Positions 15,160 to 22,429 of a stretch of 35,545 bases of DNA are shown piece after piece. Every line of letters begins with the position of its first letter. The stretch's first letter is position 1. Below the pieces are notes generated by a model that saw only the letters and a program-made list of their open reading frames with translations, searched no databases and was not told where the DNA came from. Source of the stretch: CAYRLZ01 sp964425275 (GTDB taxonomy: Bacteria; Hydrothermota; Tepidihabitantia; Tepidihabitantales; JBDRVQ01); assembly GCA_964425275.1 (NCBI GenBank), contig CAYRLZ010000073.1:1-35545 (forward strand), in the 5' to 3' direction. Both the position numbers and the translations under genes were made by a program.

Positions 15160-15582
15160 ATGGGTAAAGAAAATTGGCAGAAATTGCCGCTATGCCACAA
15201 AGAAGCCGAGAAATTAGATATTATTCTTGTTTGTGATGGTGCGGCATCAGTCGGGCAGGTGGGCCATGAAGTTGGGGTAAAACTCACCAAAGAAAAGCCA
15301 AACCAGGCAAGAATGTGTTGTCTGAGTGCGGTAGCAGCGGGCTCCAAAGTTCATATTGATATTGCCAAAAAGGCAAAGAGGTTGATTGCAATAAATGGCT
15401 GCGGTAATAAATGCACAAGCAAAATCCTTGAAAATCTTGGGATTAAGCCCGCCTTTGAGTTCACCATTGTAGCCGAAGAGGTTGAAAAGGTTCCAACTTT
15501 AGACTTTGATAATGCTGATGTAGAAAGGATTGCCCAAAAAATAACCGAGACGATAGAATCAGGCACAGGAAACAAAGAATAA
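15160..15582 (+). CDS. DGC-domain putative zinc-binding protein, copy 1
   Basis: A 140-residue protein of the DGC family (PF08859), named for a conserved Asp-Gly-Cys motif; here the motif reads INGCGNKCTSK, with Asn for Asp. Further cysteines are CDGAASVG (about C25) and ARMCCLSAVAAG (two adjacent Cys), giving at least five thiols that could hold zinc or arsenite. The family is uncharacterised and tends to occur in metal and arsenic loci. The ATG follows AGAAAGGAGA. Its C-terminal tail (VEKVPTLDF onward) reappears as the end of the chimeric gene at 20439-20735. A second paralogue lies at 15919-16317. Confidence 0.75.
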   Translation: MGKENWQKLPLCHKEAEKLDIILVCDGAASVGQVGHEVGVKLTKEKPNQARMCCLSAVAAGSKVHIDIAKKAKRLIAINGCGNKCTSKILENLGIKPAFEFTIVAEEVEKVPTLDFDNADVERIAQKITETIESGTGNKE

Positions 15583-15609
15583 AGAACTTTTATTCAAAAA
15601 GGAGAAAAA

Positions 15610-15918
15610 ATGGCAAACATACAGATGGAGACAATGGAAATTTCTGGGGGCACAGCATTGGGCATCCGCATCGGCAATCCTCAGAATCCCGAAAAACCAG
15701 TGATTATTGTTATCCTCGGGAAAAAGGGAATGCTCGTGTGCCGAAACTTTGACATCGCCGCCTTGGAGCAAAGAGGAATTTCAGCTGCCCGGGTGCAGGG
15801 TATTAGCTCGTTTGAAGAGATGCTAAATGCCCCCATTGAGGCTTTGACTATACAGGCTCAAAAACTTGGTATTGTAAAAGGAATGAAGGGTTACGATGCC
15901 TTGAGCCGATTTCTTTAG
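15610..15918 (+). CDS. DUF1805 (YunC-like) protein
   Basis: A 102-residue protein matching the DUF1805/YunC family: GKKGMLVCRNFDIAALEQRG followed by ARVQGISSFEEMLNAPIE. It is a small alpha/beta protein with a single Cys (in LVCRNFD). No biochemical function is established. It sits between the two DGC genes, with AAAAAGGAG before the ATG, and its stop codon abuts the next ATG. This tight placement suggests it acts with the DGC proteins. Confidence 0.75.
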   Translation: MANIQMETMEISGGTALGIRIGNPQNPEKPVIIVILGKKGMLVCRNFDIAALEQRGISAARVQGISSFEEMLNAPIEALTIQAQKLGIVKGMKGYDALSRFL

Positions 15919-16317
15919 ATGAAGATGCAGATACCAAAAGTTGGACTGTTTGTCTGCTTTAGTGGCGGTTCTAACACCGGGTCGCTTACCGGTATAGCCG
16001 CGCTTGAGGTAGTGAAACATCTGGGTAGCAAAATGGTCGGCATTTGCTCCCTACCAGCCGTATTAAACCAAGTCCCCAGGCAAACAGCATTGGTAAAGCA
16101 AATAGAAAACCTAATGGTTATTGATGGCTGTCGTAATGCCTGCGCTAAGAAGTTGCTTGATAAAGAGGGTATTATACCCAACATCTACCTGAATCTGGAG
16201 ACAGACTTGCATCTGACCAAGCAAGGACCTTTCACCAGCTTAGCATTTACCGATGATGAAGTCAAGCAAATAACTGCTGCCATTGTCGCAAAAATTAAAT
16301 TCCTGACCGGAAGATAA
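15919..16317 (+). CDS. DGC-domain putative zinc-binding protein, copy 2
   Basis: A 132-residue DGC-family paralogue of the gene at 15160. It keeps the name-giving motif in VIDGCRNACAKKLL, plus FVCFSGGSNTGSLTG and VGICSLPAVLNQVP, so four or more conserved cysteines. Sequence identity to copy 1 is low outside the motifs, so the two are old paralogues rather than a recent duplication. The ATG begins immediately after the DUF1805 stop (TAGATG). The radical SAM gene follows 5 bases later. Confidence 0.72.
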   Translation: MKMQIPKVGLFVCFSGGSNTGSLTGIAALEVVKHLGSKMVGICSLPAVLNQVPRQTALVKQIENLMVIDGCRNACAKKLLDKEGIIPNIYLNLETDLHLTKQGPFTSLAFTDDEVKQITAAIVAKIKFLTGR

Positions 16318-16322
16318 TAAAA

Positions 16323-17798
16323 ATGAATACCTTAAAAGAAATATTGAGTCTGCCACCCCGCAAACTCTTAGGTTTGGCAATTTCTAACCCGGGTTTGAGA
16401 AAAGTTGCTCTTGATTCGGTCAAAAAAATAATTTATAAAAATCTCATCGCCACTTCGGAAAGACATACAAAACCGATAAGAGAAGCACAATATCAAGCCA
16501 TTGTAAATATGTTGCTTGCGATTGATAGGGCTTTCGCTGAGGATTTAATCTCCAAATCGGTAAAGGACCGGCTGTTAAAGATTTTTATCGGCAAAATCGT
16601 TATGAGGGATGAAAAAGTCATAAAGAATTTTTGTGCAAAATATAATTCCGGACCACCCGGATTTCTCGTCATCAGTCCAGTAAAACAGTGCAATCTCAAA
16701 TGCGCGGGTTGTTACGCCGCAAGCGTAATTAGTTCAAATGAACAGTTGGATTACAAAATTGTTGATAGAATTATTTCAGAAAAGACAAAACTTTGGGATT
16801 CTTATTTTACGGTAATCTCGGGTGGAGAACCATTTTTATGGAATTTTAATGGTAAGACAATATTAGACCTATTTTCTAAGCATAACGACAATTACTTTTT
16901 AATGTATACCAATGGAACCTTAATAAATAAAGCGGTGGCAGAGAGAATGGCTGAAATAGGAAATGTCACACCGGCAATTTCCGTTGAGGGTTTTGAAGAA
17001 CAAACTGACAAAATAAGAGGTAAAGGTATATTTAAGAAGATTTTACAAGCAATGGAGAATTTAAGAGCGGCGGGTGTCCCCTTTGGTATTTCTGTTACTG
17101 CAACTAAAGAGAATGCCGAATTACTAATGAGCGATGAGTTTATTGATTTTTTCTTTAATAAACGAAAAGCATTGTATGGTTGGCTATTTCAATATATGCC
17201 GATTGGCAGAGCACTTACATTAGACCGGATGGTTACACCCGAACAAAGGAAATGGATGCTGGAAAGAGAACAAAATATCATTTTTGAAAAGCAACTCCCT
17301 TATTTTGATTTTTGGAATGGCGGACTTTATGCGAGTGGTTGTATAGCCGGCGCCAGGTCGGGTGGGTATTTCTATATTGAGTGGAATGGAAATATAACCC
17401 CCTGCGTTTTCTTCCCTTACAGCATTGGCAATATCAAGGAAATCTACAACAGAGGCGGTAACTTAAATGATGTAATTAATTCGCCTTTGTTTAAGAAAAT
17501 TAGAGAATTCCGATCTAATTACGGCTATAATAAAATTGGTAGCGTAATAGGAAATTGGTTCGCTCCCTGCCCAATCAGGGACCATTATGACTTTGCCTAT
17601 CGGGCAATAAAAGAAACCAAGGCTTATCCTATTGACGAAACAGCAAATGTGGCAATAAACGACCCTTTATACTATCAAGGACTGGTTAGTTACGGCAAAA
17701 TATATCAAGAATTAACTGCTGAAAAGTGGAGGAACTTGTTCTTAGAAAATAATAACATCTGGAAAAATAAATTTAAAGAAAGGAGGAAAAATGTCTAA
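16323..17798 (+). CDS. Radical SAM enzyme with SPASM-like C-terminal Cys cluster
   Basis: A 491-residue radical SAM protein. Its [4Fe-4S]/SAM site is C123-NLK-C127-AG-C130, followed by a GGEP motif (VISGGEPFLW) for SAM binding. Roughly 110 residues precede the core, an unusually long extension. Downstream cysteines C340, C361 (ITPCVFFP) and C416 (APCPIRDH) sit where SPASM or twitch domains hold extra clusters. The substrate cannot be inferred from sequence. It is unlike the shorter ArsS arsenosugar enzyme as far as can be judged by eye. The neighbours are DGC proteins, an AhpD-fold protein and SmsC/SmsB, which could supply its clusters. The last codons overlap the next gene by 8 bases. Confidence 0.85.
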   Translation: MNTLKEILSLPPRKLLGLAISNPGLRKVALDSVKKIIYKNLIATSERHTKPIREAQYQAIVNMLLAIDRAFAEDLISKSVKDRLLKIFIGKIVMRDEKVIKNFCAKYNSGPPGFLVISPVKQCNLKCAGCYAASVISSNEQLDYKIVDRIISEKTKLWDSYFTVISGGEPFLWNFNGKTILDLFSKHNDNYFLMYTNGTLINKAVAERMAEIGNVTPAISVEGFEEQTDKIRGKGIFKKILQAMENLRAAGVPFGISVTATKENAELLMSDEFIDFFFNKRKALYGWLFQYMPIGRALTLDRMVTPEQRKWMLEREQNIIFEKQLPYFDFWNGGLYASGCIAGARSGGYFYIEWNGNITPCVFFPYSIGNIKEIYNRGGNLNDVINSPLFKKIREFRSNYGYNKIGSVIGNWFAPCPIRDHYDFAYRAIKETKAYPIDETANVAINDPLYYQGLVSYGKIYQELTAEKWRNLFLENNNIWKNKFKERRKNV

Positions 17799-18177
17799 TA
17801 AGATGGGCAAGGATAAGATAAAAAATCAGATTGATAAGAGCCTTCTGGCTTTCGGCAAGGAATTTGGAAAGGTATTAGACCCTGTCGCCTTTCTAAAAGA
17901 AAAGTCGCCCGCACTTTGTGCCGCTTTTTTGAAGCTGCACGAACTGACGCTTAATGATGGTTCGGTTTCAAAAAAGCACAAGTTTCTGATTCACGCCGCA
18001 ATCACCGCAGCACAACATGACATTGGAGCCACCGCAATGCACATTACTGGTGCTGTAAAGGCAGGAGCCAGTGCGCAAGAACTCCTTGAGACTGCATTTA
18101 CATTAATTCCGGTTGCTGGTATGCCTTCCTTTGCGGTATTCCTTGAGGCGTGGCAAAAGGTGCAGGAGGTAAAATGA
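17791..18177 (+). CDS. Carboxymuconolactone decarboxylase/AhpD-fold protein lacking CxxC
   Basis: A 128-residue all-helical CMD/AhpD-like protein, recognised from HKFLIHAAITAAQHDIGATA followed by MHITGAVKAGASAQELLE. In AhpD peroxidase relatives a CxxC redox pair stands before the H-x3 helix; here that stretch reads AAQHDIGA without cysteine. His in QHD and MHI remain. So peroxidase activity by the usual thiol route is unlikely, and a lyase-like or binding role is possible. A strong Shine-Dalgarno (AAGGAGG) precedes the ATG, inside the end of the radical SAM gene. The stop overlaps the next start (ATGA). Confidence 0.8.
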   Translation: MSNKMGKDKIKNQIDKSLLAFGKEFGKVLDPVAFLKEKSPALCAAFLKLHELTLNDGSVSKKHKFLIHAAITAAQHDIGATAMHITGAVKAGASAQELLETAFTLIPVAGMPSFAVFLEAWQKVQEVK

Positions 18178-18524
18178 AGGTAAAAATAGTGTTAAATGGT
18201 GGGTTGAGGTCATGTTGTTCCAGTTATCCACCAGAATTGGTGTATGAGATGGTGAGAAGTTGGTTCAGTGAGACCGACGAGATTAAAGTAATGGATAAAA
18301 AAGAAGGAAATTATGTGCCTGATGAATTGGCATTCCTTGCTGAGAAATATTTCAGTGAAGCAATCTACCCTTTGGTTTACATTGGAGAGGCACTGGTAGC
18401 CATCGGCGACATCCCGGATAAAGATACATTGTTAAAAATGGCAACCGAACAAGAAAAATTTTGTATCACTGAGAAGGATATACTTGGTGCAGCTGAAAGA
18501 CAGGGTCTATTGAAAAAGGAATAA
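18174..18524 (+). CDS. Small CC-motif protein, thioredoxin-fold (ArsD/YuzD-like) candidate
   Basis: 116 residues from the ATG at 18174, which has GGAGG just upstream and overlaps the previous stop (ATGA). A longer version from 18150 (eight extra residues) has no ribosome site and is rejected. The N-terminus reads VLNGGLRSCCSSYPP with vicinal C14-C15. The centre has YPLVYIGEALVAIGDIPD, resembling the cis-Pro edge of a thioredoxin fold. A third Cys is near the C-terminus. Vicinal Cys on such a fold recalls ArsD, the arsenite chaperone, but the similarity is general and the family is not firmly recognised. Arsenite or Fe-S handling is inference. Confidence 0.6.
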   Translation: MKVKIVLNGGLRSCCSSYPPELVYEMVRSWFSETDEIKVMDKKEGNYVPDELAFLAEKYFSEAIYPLVYIGEALVAIGDIPDKDTLLKMATEQEKFCITEKDILGAAERQGLLKKE

Positions 18525-19264
18525 TGGAAATATTGAAAATTGATAAGGTTTCGCTGAATTTAAATGGAAAGCAGGTTTTAAAAAACTTATCCCTTACCGT
18601 CAGAAAAGGAGATATCCATTCTATCCTTGGAGCAAATGCGGCAGGTAAGACAAGCCTTGGTTACCTCATTATGGGTTGCGGCGGTTATAAACCTGAACAG
18701 GGAAGGATTTACTTTTTAGAAAAAGATATTACCGAAGTTTCTCTATCAGAGCGTGCAAGATTGGGCATTACATTGGCCTGGCAAGAGCCAGCAAGGTTTG
18801 AAGGTCTCACGGTTAAAGATTATATTGCTGCTGGTATGAAAGAAAAGGAAGACTCTCTAATTGAAGATGCACTCCGCTATGTCTTATTGGAACCAAAAGA
18901 ATATTTACAAAGAATTGTGGATAAGACTTTGAGTGGTGGCGAGCGAAAAAGGATTGAAATAGCCAGTGTCTTTGCGATGAAGCCAAAACTGGCGATTTTA
19001 GATGAACCTGACTCGGGAATTGATATCTTGGCCATTGATAATATCGTGGACTTAATAAAAAGGTTTAAAAGTGAAGGCATTACTATTCTTTTGATTACCC
19101 ACCGTGAAGAAGTTGCTGAAATTGCTGATAGAGCATCTCTTATGTGTTCGGGAATGATTGTAAAAGAAGGGAATCCTCAGGAAGTGGGTAAATACTTTAA
19201 GGAAAAATGTATACCCTGTCCCACAAAAATTTACTCTGATGAAGAGAAAGGAGAAGTCAAGTGA
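18524..19264 (+). CDS. SmsC/SufC-like Fe-S assembly ATPase
   Basis: A 246-residue ABC-type ATPase of the SufC group. Walker A is GANAAGKTS, the Q-loop is near TLAWQEPARF, the signature is LSGGERKRIEIAS, Walker B is LAILDEPDSGID and the switch His is in LLITHREEV. The EPDSGID variant (instead of EPTSGLD) is typical of SufC. A soluble protein without membrane partner genes, it is paired with a SufB/D-like gene, so a role in Fe-S cluster assembly, not transport, is the natural reading. The start overlaps the preceding stop (TAATG). The two-gene set matches the SUF-like minimal system (SmsCB). Confidence 0.88.
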   Translation: MEILKIDKVSLNLNGKQVLKNLSLTVRKGDIHSILGANAAGKTSLGYLIMGCGGYKPEQGRIYFLEKDITEVSLSERARLGITLAWQEPARFEGLTVKDYIAAGMKEKEDSLIEDALRYVLLEPKEYLQRIVDKTLSGGERKRIEIASVFAMKPKLAILDEPDSGIDILAIDNIVDLIKRFKSEGITILLITHREEVAEIADRASLMCSGMIVKEGNPQEVGKYFKEKCIPCPTKIYSDEEKGEVK

Positions 19265-20199
19265 TGCAGGACTACGAACTTATGCTAAATGCATATGCCC
19301 GGGCCGGCGGAACACCAGAGGTTTTCAAAAATTCTAAGATTGCCCATCTCGTAGTTCACAAAAATAAGGTGATTGGAAAACATATAATAGAAGGATTGAT
19401 TTTAGAACCAGAAGAGACTTCTTCCGGGGTAAATATCAAATTGAAGGTTAAGAAGGGAATAAAAATAGAAAATCCTGTGCATCTCTGTTTTGGTGTTTTA
19501 CCTGAAGAAGGTATGCAAGAGATTAATATTAAGGCAAAGGTTGAAGATGGAGCAGGAATTAAGCTCCTTGCCCATTGCGTCTTTCCTAATGCGATAAAGG
19601 TAGTGCATAAAATGGAAGCCGATATTGAGATTGGTAATAATGCGTTTTACGAATATGACGAAATCCATTTTCACGGTGATACTGGCGGGATTGAGGTTAT
19701 CCCTAAGGCGGAAATTAGGGTAGGGAACAATAGTCGGTTAATTACAAATTTTTCACTATTAAAAGGTAGAGTTGGCGTTTTTGATTTAGATTACGAATCA
19801 GAGATTGGGGAGAATTCAGTCTTGGAAATGATGACGAGGATTTATGGATATGGTGAGGATAGAATTAAAATTAAGGAAGGAGGCAGACTCATCGGACGGT
19901 CTTCACGAGGATTACTTAAAAGCCGGATTGCTGTGAAAGAAAATGCCCGAAGTGAGATTATAAATGAACTTGTTGCCAGCGCTTTTGATGCGCGCGGCCA
20001 TGTTGATTGTATAGAAATTGTCCAGGGAAATGCCCGGGCGCGCGCGGTTCCGATAGTGAATGTTACCAATGAATTTGCCAAGGTAACCCATGAAGCAGCA
20101 ATCGGCCGGGTAGATAAAAAACAGATTGAAACCCTTATGGCAAGAGGATTGGAAGAAGAAAAGGCAATTGATTTGGTCGTCAGTGGAATGCTTAAGTAA
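19261..20199 (+). CDS. SmsB/SufB-D-like Fe-S scaffold protein
   Basis: A 312-residue protein with the SufBD beta-helix core: IELGN-type repeats (IEIGNNAFYEYDEIHFHGD), ENARSEIINELVAS and the diagnostic ending VTHEAAIGRVDKKQIETLMARGLEEEKA. It is much shorter than classical SufB (about 470) or SufD, as expected for SmsB. The start is GTG 19261 or ATG 19264, overlapping the ATPase stop, with AAGGAG upstream. No SufS, SufU or SufE is in the window, so the sulfur source lies elsewhere. The location within an arsenic island, beside a radical SAM gene, suggests a dedicated or arsenic-damage repair role (inference). Confidence 0.87.
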   Translation: MMQDYELMLNAYARAGGTPEVFKNSKIAHLVVHKNKVIGKHIIEGLILEPEETSSGVNIKLKVKKGIKIENPVHLCFGVLPEEGMQEINIKAKVEDGAGIKLLAHCVFPNAIKVVHKMEADIEIGNNAFYEYDEIHFHGDTGGIEVIPKAEIRVGNNSRLITNFSLLKGRVGVFDLDYESEIGENSVLEMMTRIYGYGEDRIKIKEGGRLIGRSSRGLLKSRIAVKENARSEIINELVASAFDARGHVDCIEIVQGNARARAVPIVNVTNEFAKVTHEAAIGRVDKKQIETLMARGLEEEKAIDLVVSGMLK

Positions 20200-20216
20200 A
20201 AATTGGAGGTATCAAT

Positions 20217-20417
20217 CTGCCAATATATGAATATATCTGTTCTAATTGTGGAGAAAAGATTGAGGTGAAAGCCACAATTGCCGAAAAAGAAAAAGGGCTT
20301 AAGGTTGTCTGCCCAAAGTGTGGAAGCGATAAGACTCTGCAGGTTTTCGGTAGTTTTATGGTTATGGACTCAAAAAAGGACGGAGAGAATCCGCCGACCT
20401 GCAGTTGTCAGAGATAA
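20217..20417 (+). CDS. FmdB-family zinc ribbon protein with CUG start
   Basis: A 66-residue protein. The family begins M-P-x-Y-E-Y; here the frame reads CTG then PIYEYICSNCGEKIEV, so CTG at 20217 takes the exact place of the initiator Met. GGAGG at 20205-20209 sits at an ideal 7-base distance, and no ATG/GTG/TTG is available. Two CxxC knuckles (CSNC and CPKC) form the zinc ribbon, and a C-x-C (TCSC) ends the protein. FmdB-type ribbons are widespread putative regulatory or scaffold proteins of unknown function. It lies 17 bases after smsB in the same operon. Gene callers that require ATG/GTG/TTG will miss it. Confidence 0.85.
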   Translation: MPIYEYICSNCGEKIEVKATIAEKEKGLKVVCPKCGSDKTLQVFGSFMVMDSKKDGENPPTCSCQR

Positions 20418-20438
20418 AGTGTTAAAAAGGAGTAAAAC

Positions 20439-20735
20439 ATGTTAATTAAATCATTAGGTTTCATTGGTGGTAGCCGGATGACAAGAATTATTCTCGGCGG
20501 TCTTAAAAGTGCAGTTAAAATGCCCGAGGATGTGTGCGTGAGCGATGTTAACAACGAGGTTCTGCAAAGATTGAAAAATGAATTTCCAGAGATTGCCATT
20601 GTGCGAATGATACCCAATGCCAGTTCTTTTGTGAATGATGATGTTGAAAAGGTCCCCACCTTAGACTTTGATACTGCAGATGTCGAAAGAATTGCCAAAA
20701 AGATAGCCGCGACAATAGAGGCTGGACAGGTTTAG
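20439..20735 (+). CDS. Mosaic gene: ProC-like N-terminus joined to a DGC-protein tail
   Basis: 98 residues in three pieces. Residues 1-50 (LGFIGGSRMTRIILGGL, then VSDVNNEVLQRLK) match the Rossmann start of pyrroline-5-carboxylate reductase-like proteins. Residues about 52-67 (IVRMIPNASSFVN) match a later ProC segment, with roughly 60 intervening residues missing. From residue 69 on, DVEKVPTLDFDTADVERIA is the C-terminal tail of the DGC protein at 15160. The NAD-binding domain is incomplete, so enzymatic activity is very unlikely. The frame remains open with a good ribosome site (AAAAGGAG), so a protein may still be made. Most likely a product of two deletions in a decaying region. Confidence 0.75.
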   Translation: MLIKSLGFIGGSRMTRIILGGLKSAVKMPEDVCVSDVNNEVLQRLKNEFPEIAIVRMIPNASSFVNDDVEKVPTLDFDTADVERIAKKIAATIEAGQV

Positions 20736-20764
20736 ATGCATCATCAACCGCCGAAGGATATTAT

Positions 20765-21160
20765 ATGACTAAGATTCTCTTTGCTTGTGTCGGCAACTCC
20801 TGCCGCAGCCAGATAGCTGAGGCGTTCTGTCGGGAACTCGGAAAGAATGTTGAGTGCGCAAGCGCTGGTTCAAATCCAGAAGCAAAGGTATTGCCCGAGG
20901 CGATTGCGGTGATGAAAGAGGTCGGAATTGACATCTCCGGGGCAAGACCAAAAGGGTTTAAGGATTTGGCGGACTTAAAGTTTGATTATCTTGTCACAAT
21001 GGGCTGTGAGGTTGTCTGTCCGTTCCAGCCCGGCGCGAAAGAAATTCGCTGGGAGATTCCCGACCCGAAAGGAAAATCCATTGACGAGTTCCGCCGAGTT
21101 CGGGATATGATTAGACACGAAGTCGTCAAGCTACTGACAGGACTTGCCCGGAACGAATGA
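20765..21160 (+). CDS. arsC: Arsenate reductase, thioredoxin-coupled low-MW phosphatase type
   Basis: A 131-residue LMW-PTP-fold reductase converting arsenate to arsenite. The P-loop is C8-VGNSC-R14 (CX5R), the resolving cysteines are C81 and C85 in MGCEVVCPF, and the general-acid Asp is in EIPDPKGKS. The three-Cys relay needs thioredoxin, and the operon supplies one at 11556. It is adjacent to the mosaic gene. Its stop overlaps the ATG of a 50-codon acr3 remnant (ATGA), which shows what once lay downstream. Confidence 0.95.
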   Translation: MTKILFACVGNSCRSQIAEAFCRELGKNVECASAGSNPEAKVLPEAIAVMKEVGIDISGARPKGFKDLADLKFDYLVTMGCEVVCPFQPGAKEIRWEIPDPKGKSIDEFRRVRDMIRHEVVKLLTGLARNE

Positions 21161-21309
21161 AAGAAGCTAGCAATGCCGTGGCAACGACACTCTTGGGGGT
21201 AAAATCGGGTGCATCATTGGTAACCGTGGTTGGTGTTCTAACCGAAGTGCCAATCATGCTTTTTTTAGTCTGGCTTTGTAAAAAGACCAGAGGATTTTTT
21301 AAATCTTAA
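21157..21309 (+). pseudogene. C-terminal remnant of a second acr3
   Basis: A 50-codon frame starting at ATG 21157 inside the arsC stop. After a few residues it reads ASLVTVVGVLTEVPIMLFLV and ends in a basic tail at TAA 21307. This aligns with the last helix of Acr3 at 13044-14204 (AALATVVGVLIEVPVMLLLV). Everything upstream, about 330 residues, is missing. It is therefore the stump of an arsC-linked acr3 gene removed by deletion. The divergence from the intact copy shows it was a different acr3 lineage and not a fresh duplicate. A single helix cannot transport; any residual product is probably nonfunctional. Confidence 0.8.
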
Positions 21310-21380
21310 AATAGGACAAAATGACGAAAGAGATAAATGAATTCGGATTTTCCACTTGGAGAGATTCACATTATAGATAG

Positions 21381-21863
21381 ATGAAATTAACCGCTATTTT
21401 CATAAATATATTAGCAATGGCTGGAGTCTTAGTGACATTACTCGTTGATATAAAGAAAGCAAAACAATCCCTGCTGGTAGCAGTTAAATCATTCTTCCGT
21501 ATATTTCCTACATTTATTATTATATTGTTAATTATAAGTATTCTTTTGGGTTTCATACCTAAAATTATAATTGCCCGAATTATTGGTCAGCAATCTGGAA
21601 TTGGTGGAATACTGCTTGTATCATTAATTGGCGCAATCCTACATATGTCGGCGATTATTTCGTTTCCGTTAGCGGCATCGCTGATTGAAAGTGGTGCCAG
21701 TATAACCGCGGTGGCGGCATTTATCACAACCTTAACTATGGTCGGCATCGTTACCTTGCCGCTGGAGATAAAGGAAATGGGTGCGAAAATTACTATCCTG
21801 AGAAATAGTATAAGTTTTATTATTGCTATTGCTATCGCCCTTATTATTGGATTAATCTTATGA
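21381..21863 (+). CDS. Half-size permease, first partner (COG0701-like)
   Basis: A 160-residue, very hydrophobic protein with about five membrane helices. Helix-loop text such as FIPKIIIARIIGQQSGIGG and AILHMSAIISFPLAASLIESG resembles half of the ArsP/DUF318 permease fold, including the amphipathic HMSAIISFP loop. It overlaps the second half-permease by 4 bases (ATGA), so the two are probably made in equal amounts and assemble. The CSC motif of ArsP is absent. The substrate is unknown. The 71 bases upstream have a weak -10-like TTATAG near 21371 but no convincing -35. Confidence 0.65.
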   Translation: MKLTAIFINILAMAGVLVTLLVDIKKAKQSLLVAVKSFFRIFPTFIIILLIISILLGFIPKIIIARIIGQQSGIGGILLVSLIGAILHMSAIISFPLAASLIESGASITAVAAFITTLTMVGIVTLPLEIKEMGAKITILRNSISFIIAIAIALIIGLIL

Positions 21864-22429
21864 AAGAAGGTAAACAAGAAAAGGGGCAGAGGGTAATTAT
21901 AAGGAATCTTATGATAGTAACACTTACTATAGTTATTGGCATAATACTAATTACAATTTTCCCCGATAAAAGAGTTATTATAGTTAAAACCGCGAAAGCA
22001 TATTTTATTGAAATGATAATGATACTACCGGCGGTTATGATAATCATCGGTCTTTTTTCGGTTTGGGTTTCCAAAGAAAAAGTAAAAAAATATTTGGGCA
22101 ATGCTTCAGGGATAAAGGGTATTTCTCTGGCAATCTTATTCGGCGCCTTACCAACCGGACCGCTTTATATTGCTTTTCCAATCGCCCGAGAATTAATTGA
22201 GAAGGGTGCAAGTATTTCCAATATCGTTATTTTCCTTTCCGCCTGGGCGTGTATCAAGATACCGCAAGAGATGGTGGAACTTCAGTTCCTCGGTCTAAAG
22301 TTTATGACCGCCAGGCTATTCTTGACCATTGTTTTTGTTGTCATAATGGGATTGTTAATTGAACGAATAATTGGGTGGTGGGACAAAAAGGGAGATAAAT
22401 CTCTCGGAGGTGAAAATGCAAGTTTTTAA
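21860..22429 (+). CDS. Half-size permease, second partner (COG0701-like)
   Basis: 189 residues with a short charged N-terminus and about five membrane helices. It shares the fold signature of the first partner: SKEKVKKYLGNASGIKG, ILFGALPTGPLYIAFPIARE and LIEKGASISN. A single Cys lies in SAWACIKIPQEM. Together the two halves equal one full permease in length (349 residues against 389 for ArsP at 11821), consistent with a split gene that works as a heterodimer. The cupin gene begins 14 bases before its stop codon. Confidence 0.65.
   Translation: MKEGKQEKGQRVIIRNLMIVTLTIVIGIILITIFPDKRVIIVKTAKAYFIEMIMILPAVMIIIGLFSVWVSKEKVKKYLGNASGIKGISLAILFGALPTGPLYIAFPIARELIEKGASISNIVIFLSAWACIKIPQEMVELQFLGLKFMTARLFLTIVFVVIMGLLIERIIGWWDKKGDKSLGGENASF

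Noticed and set aside
18150..18173. Upstream start for the CC-motif protein
   Set aside because: It lies inside the preceding gene without a ribosome site; ATG 18174 has GGAGG and the ATGA overlap.
21348..21376. Promoter for the split permease
   Set aside because: The -10-like TTATAG has no acceptable -35 at 16-17 bases, so it was not listed as a feature.
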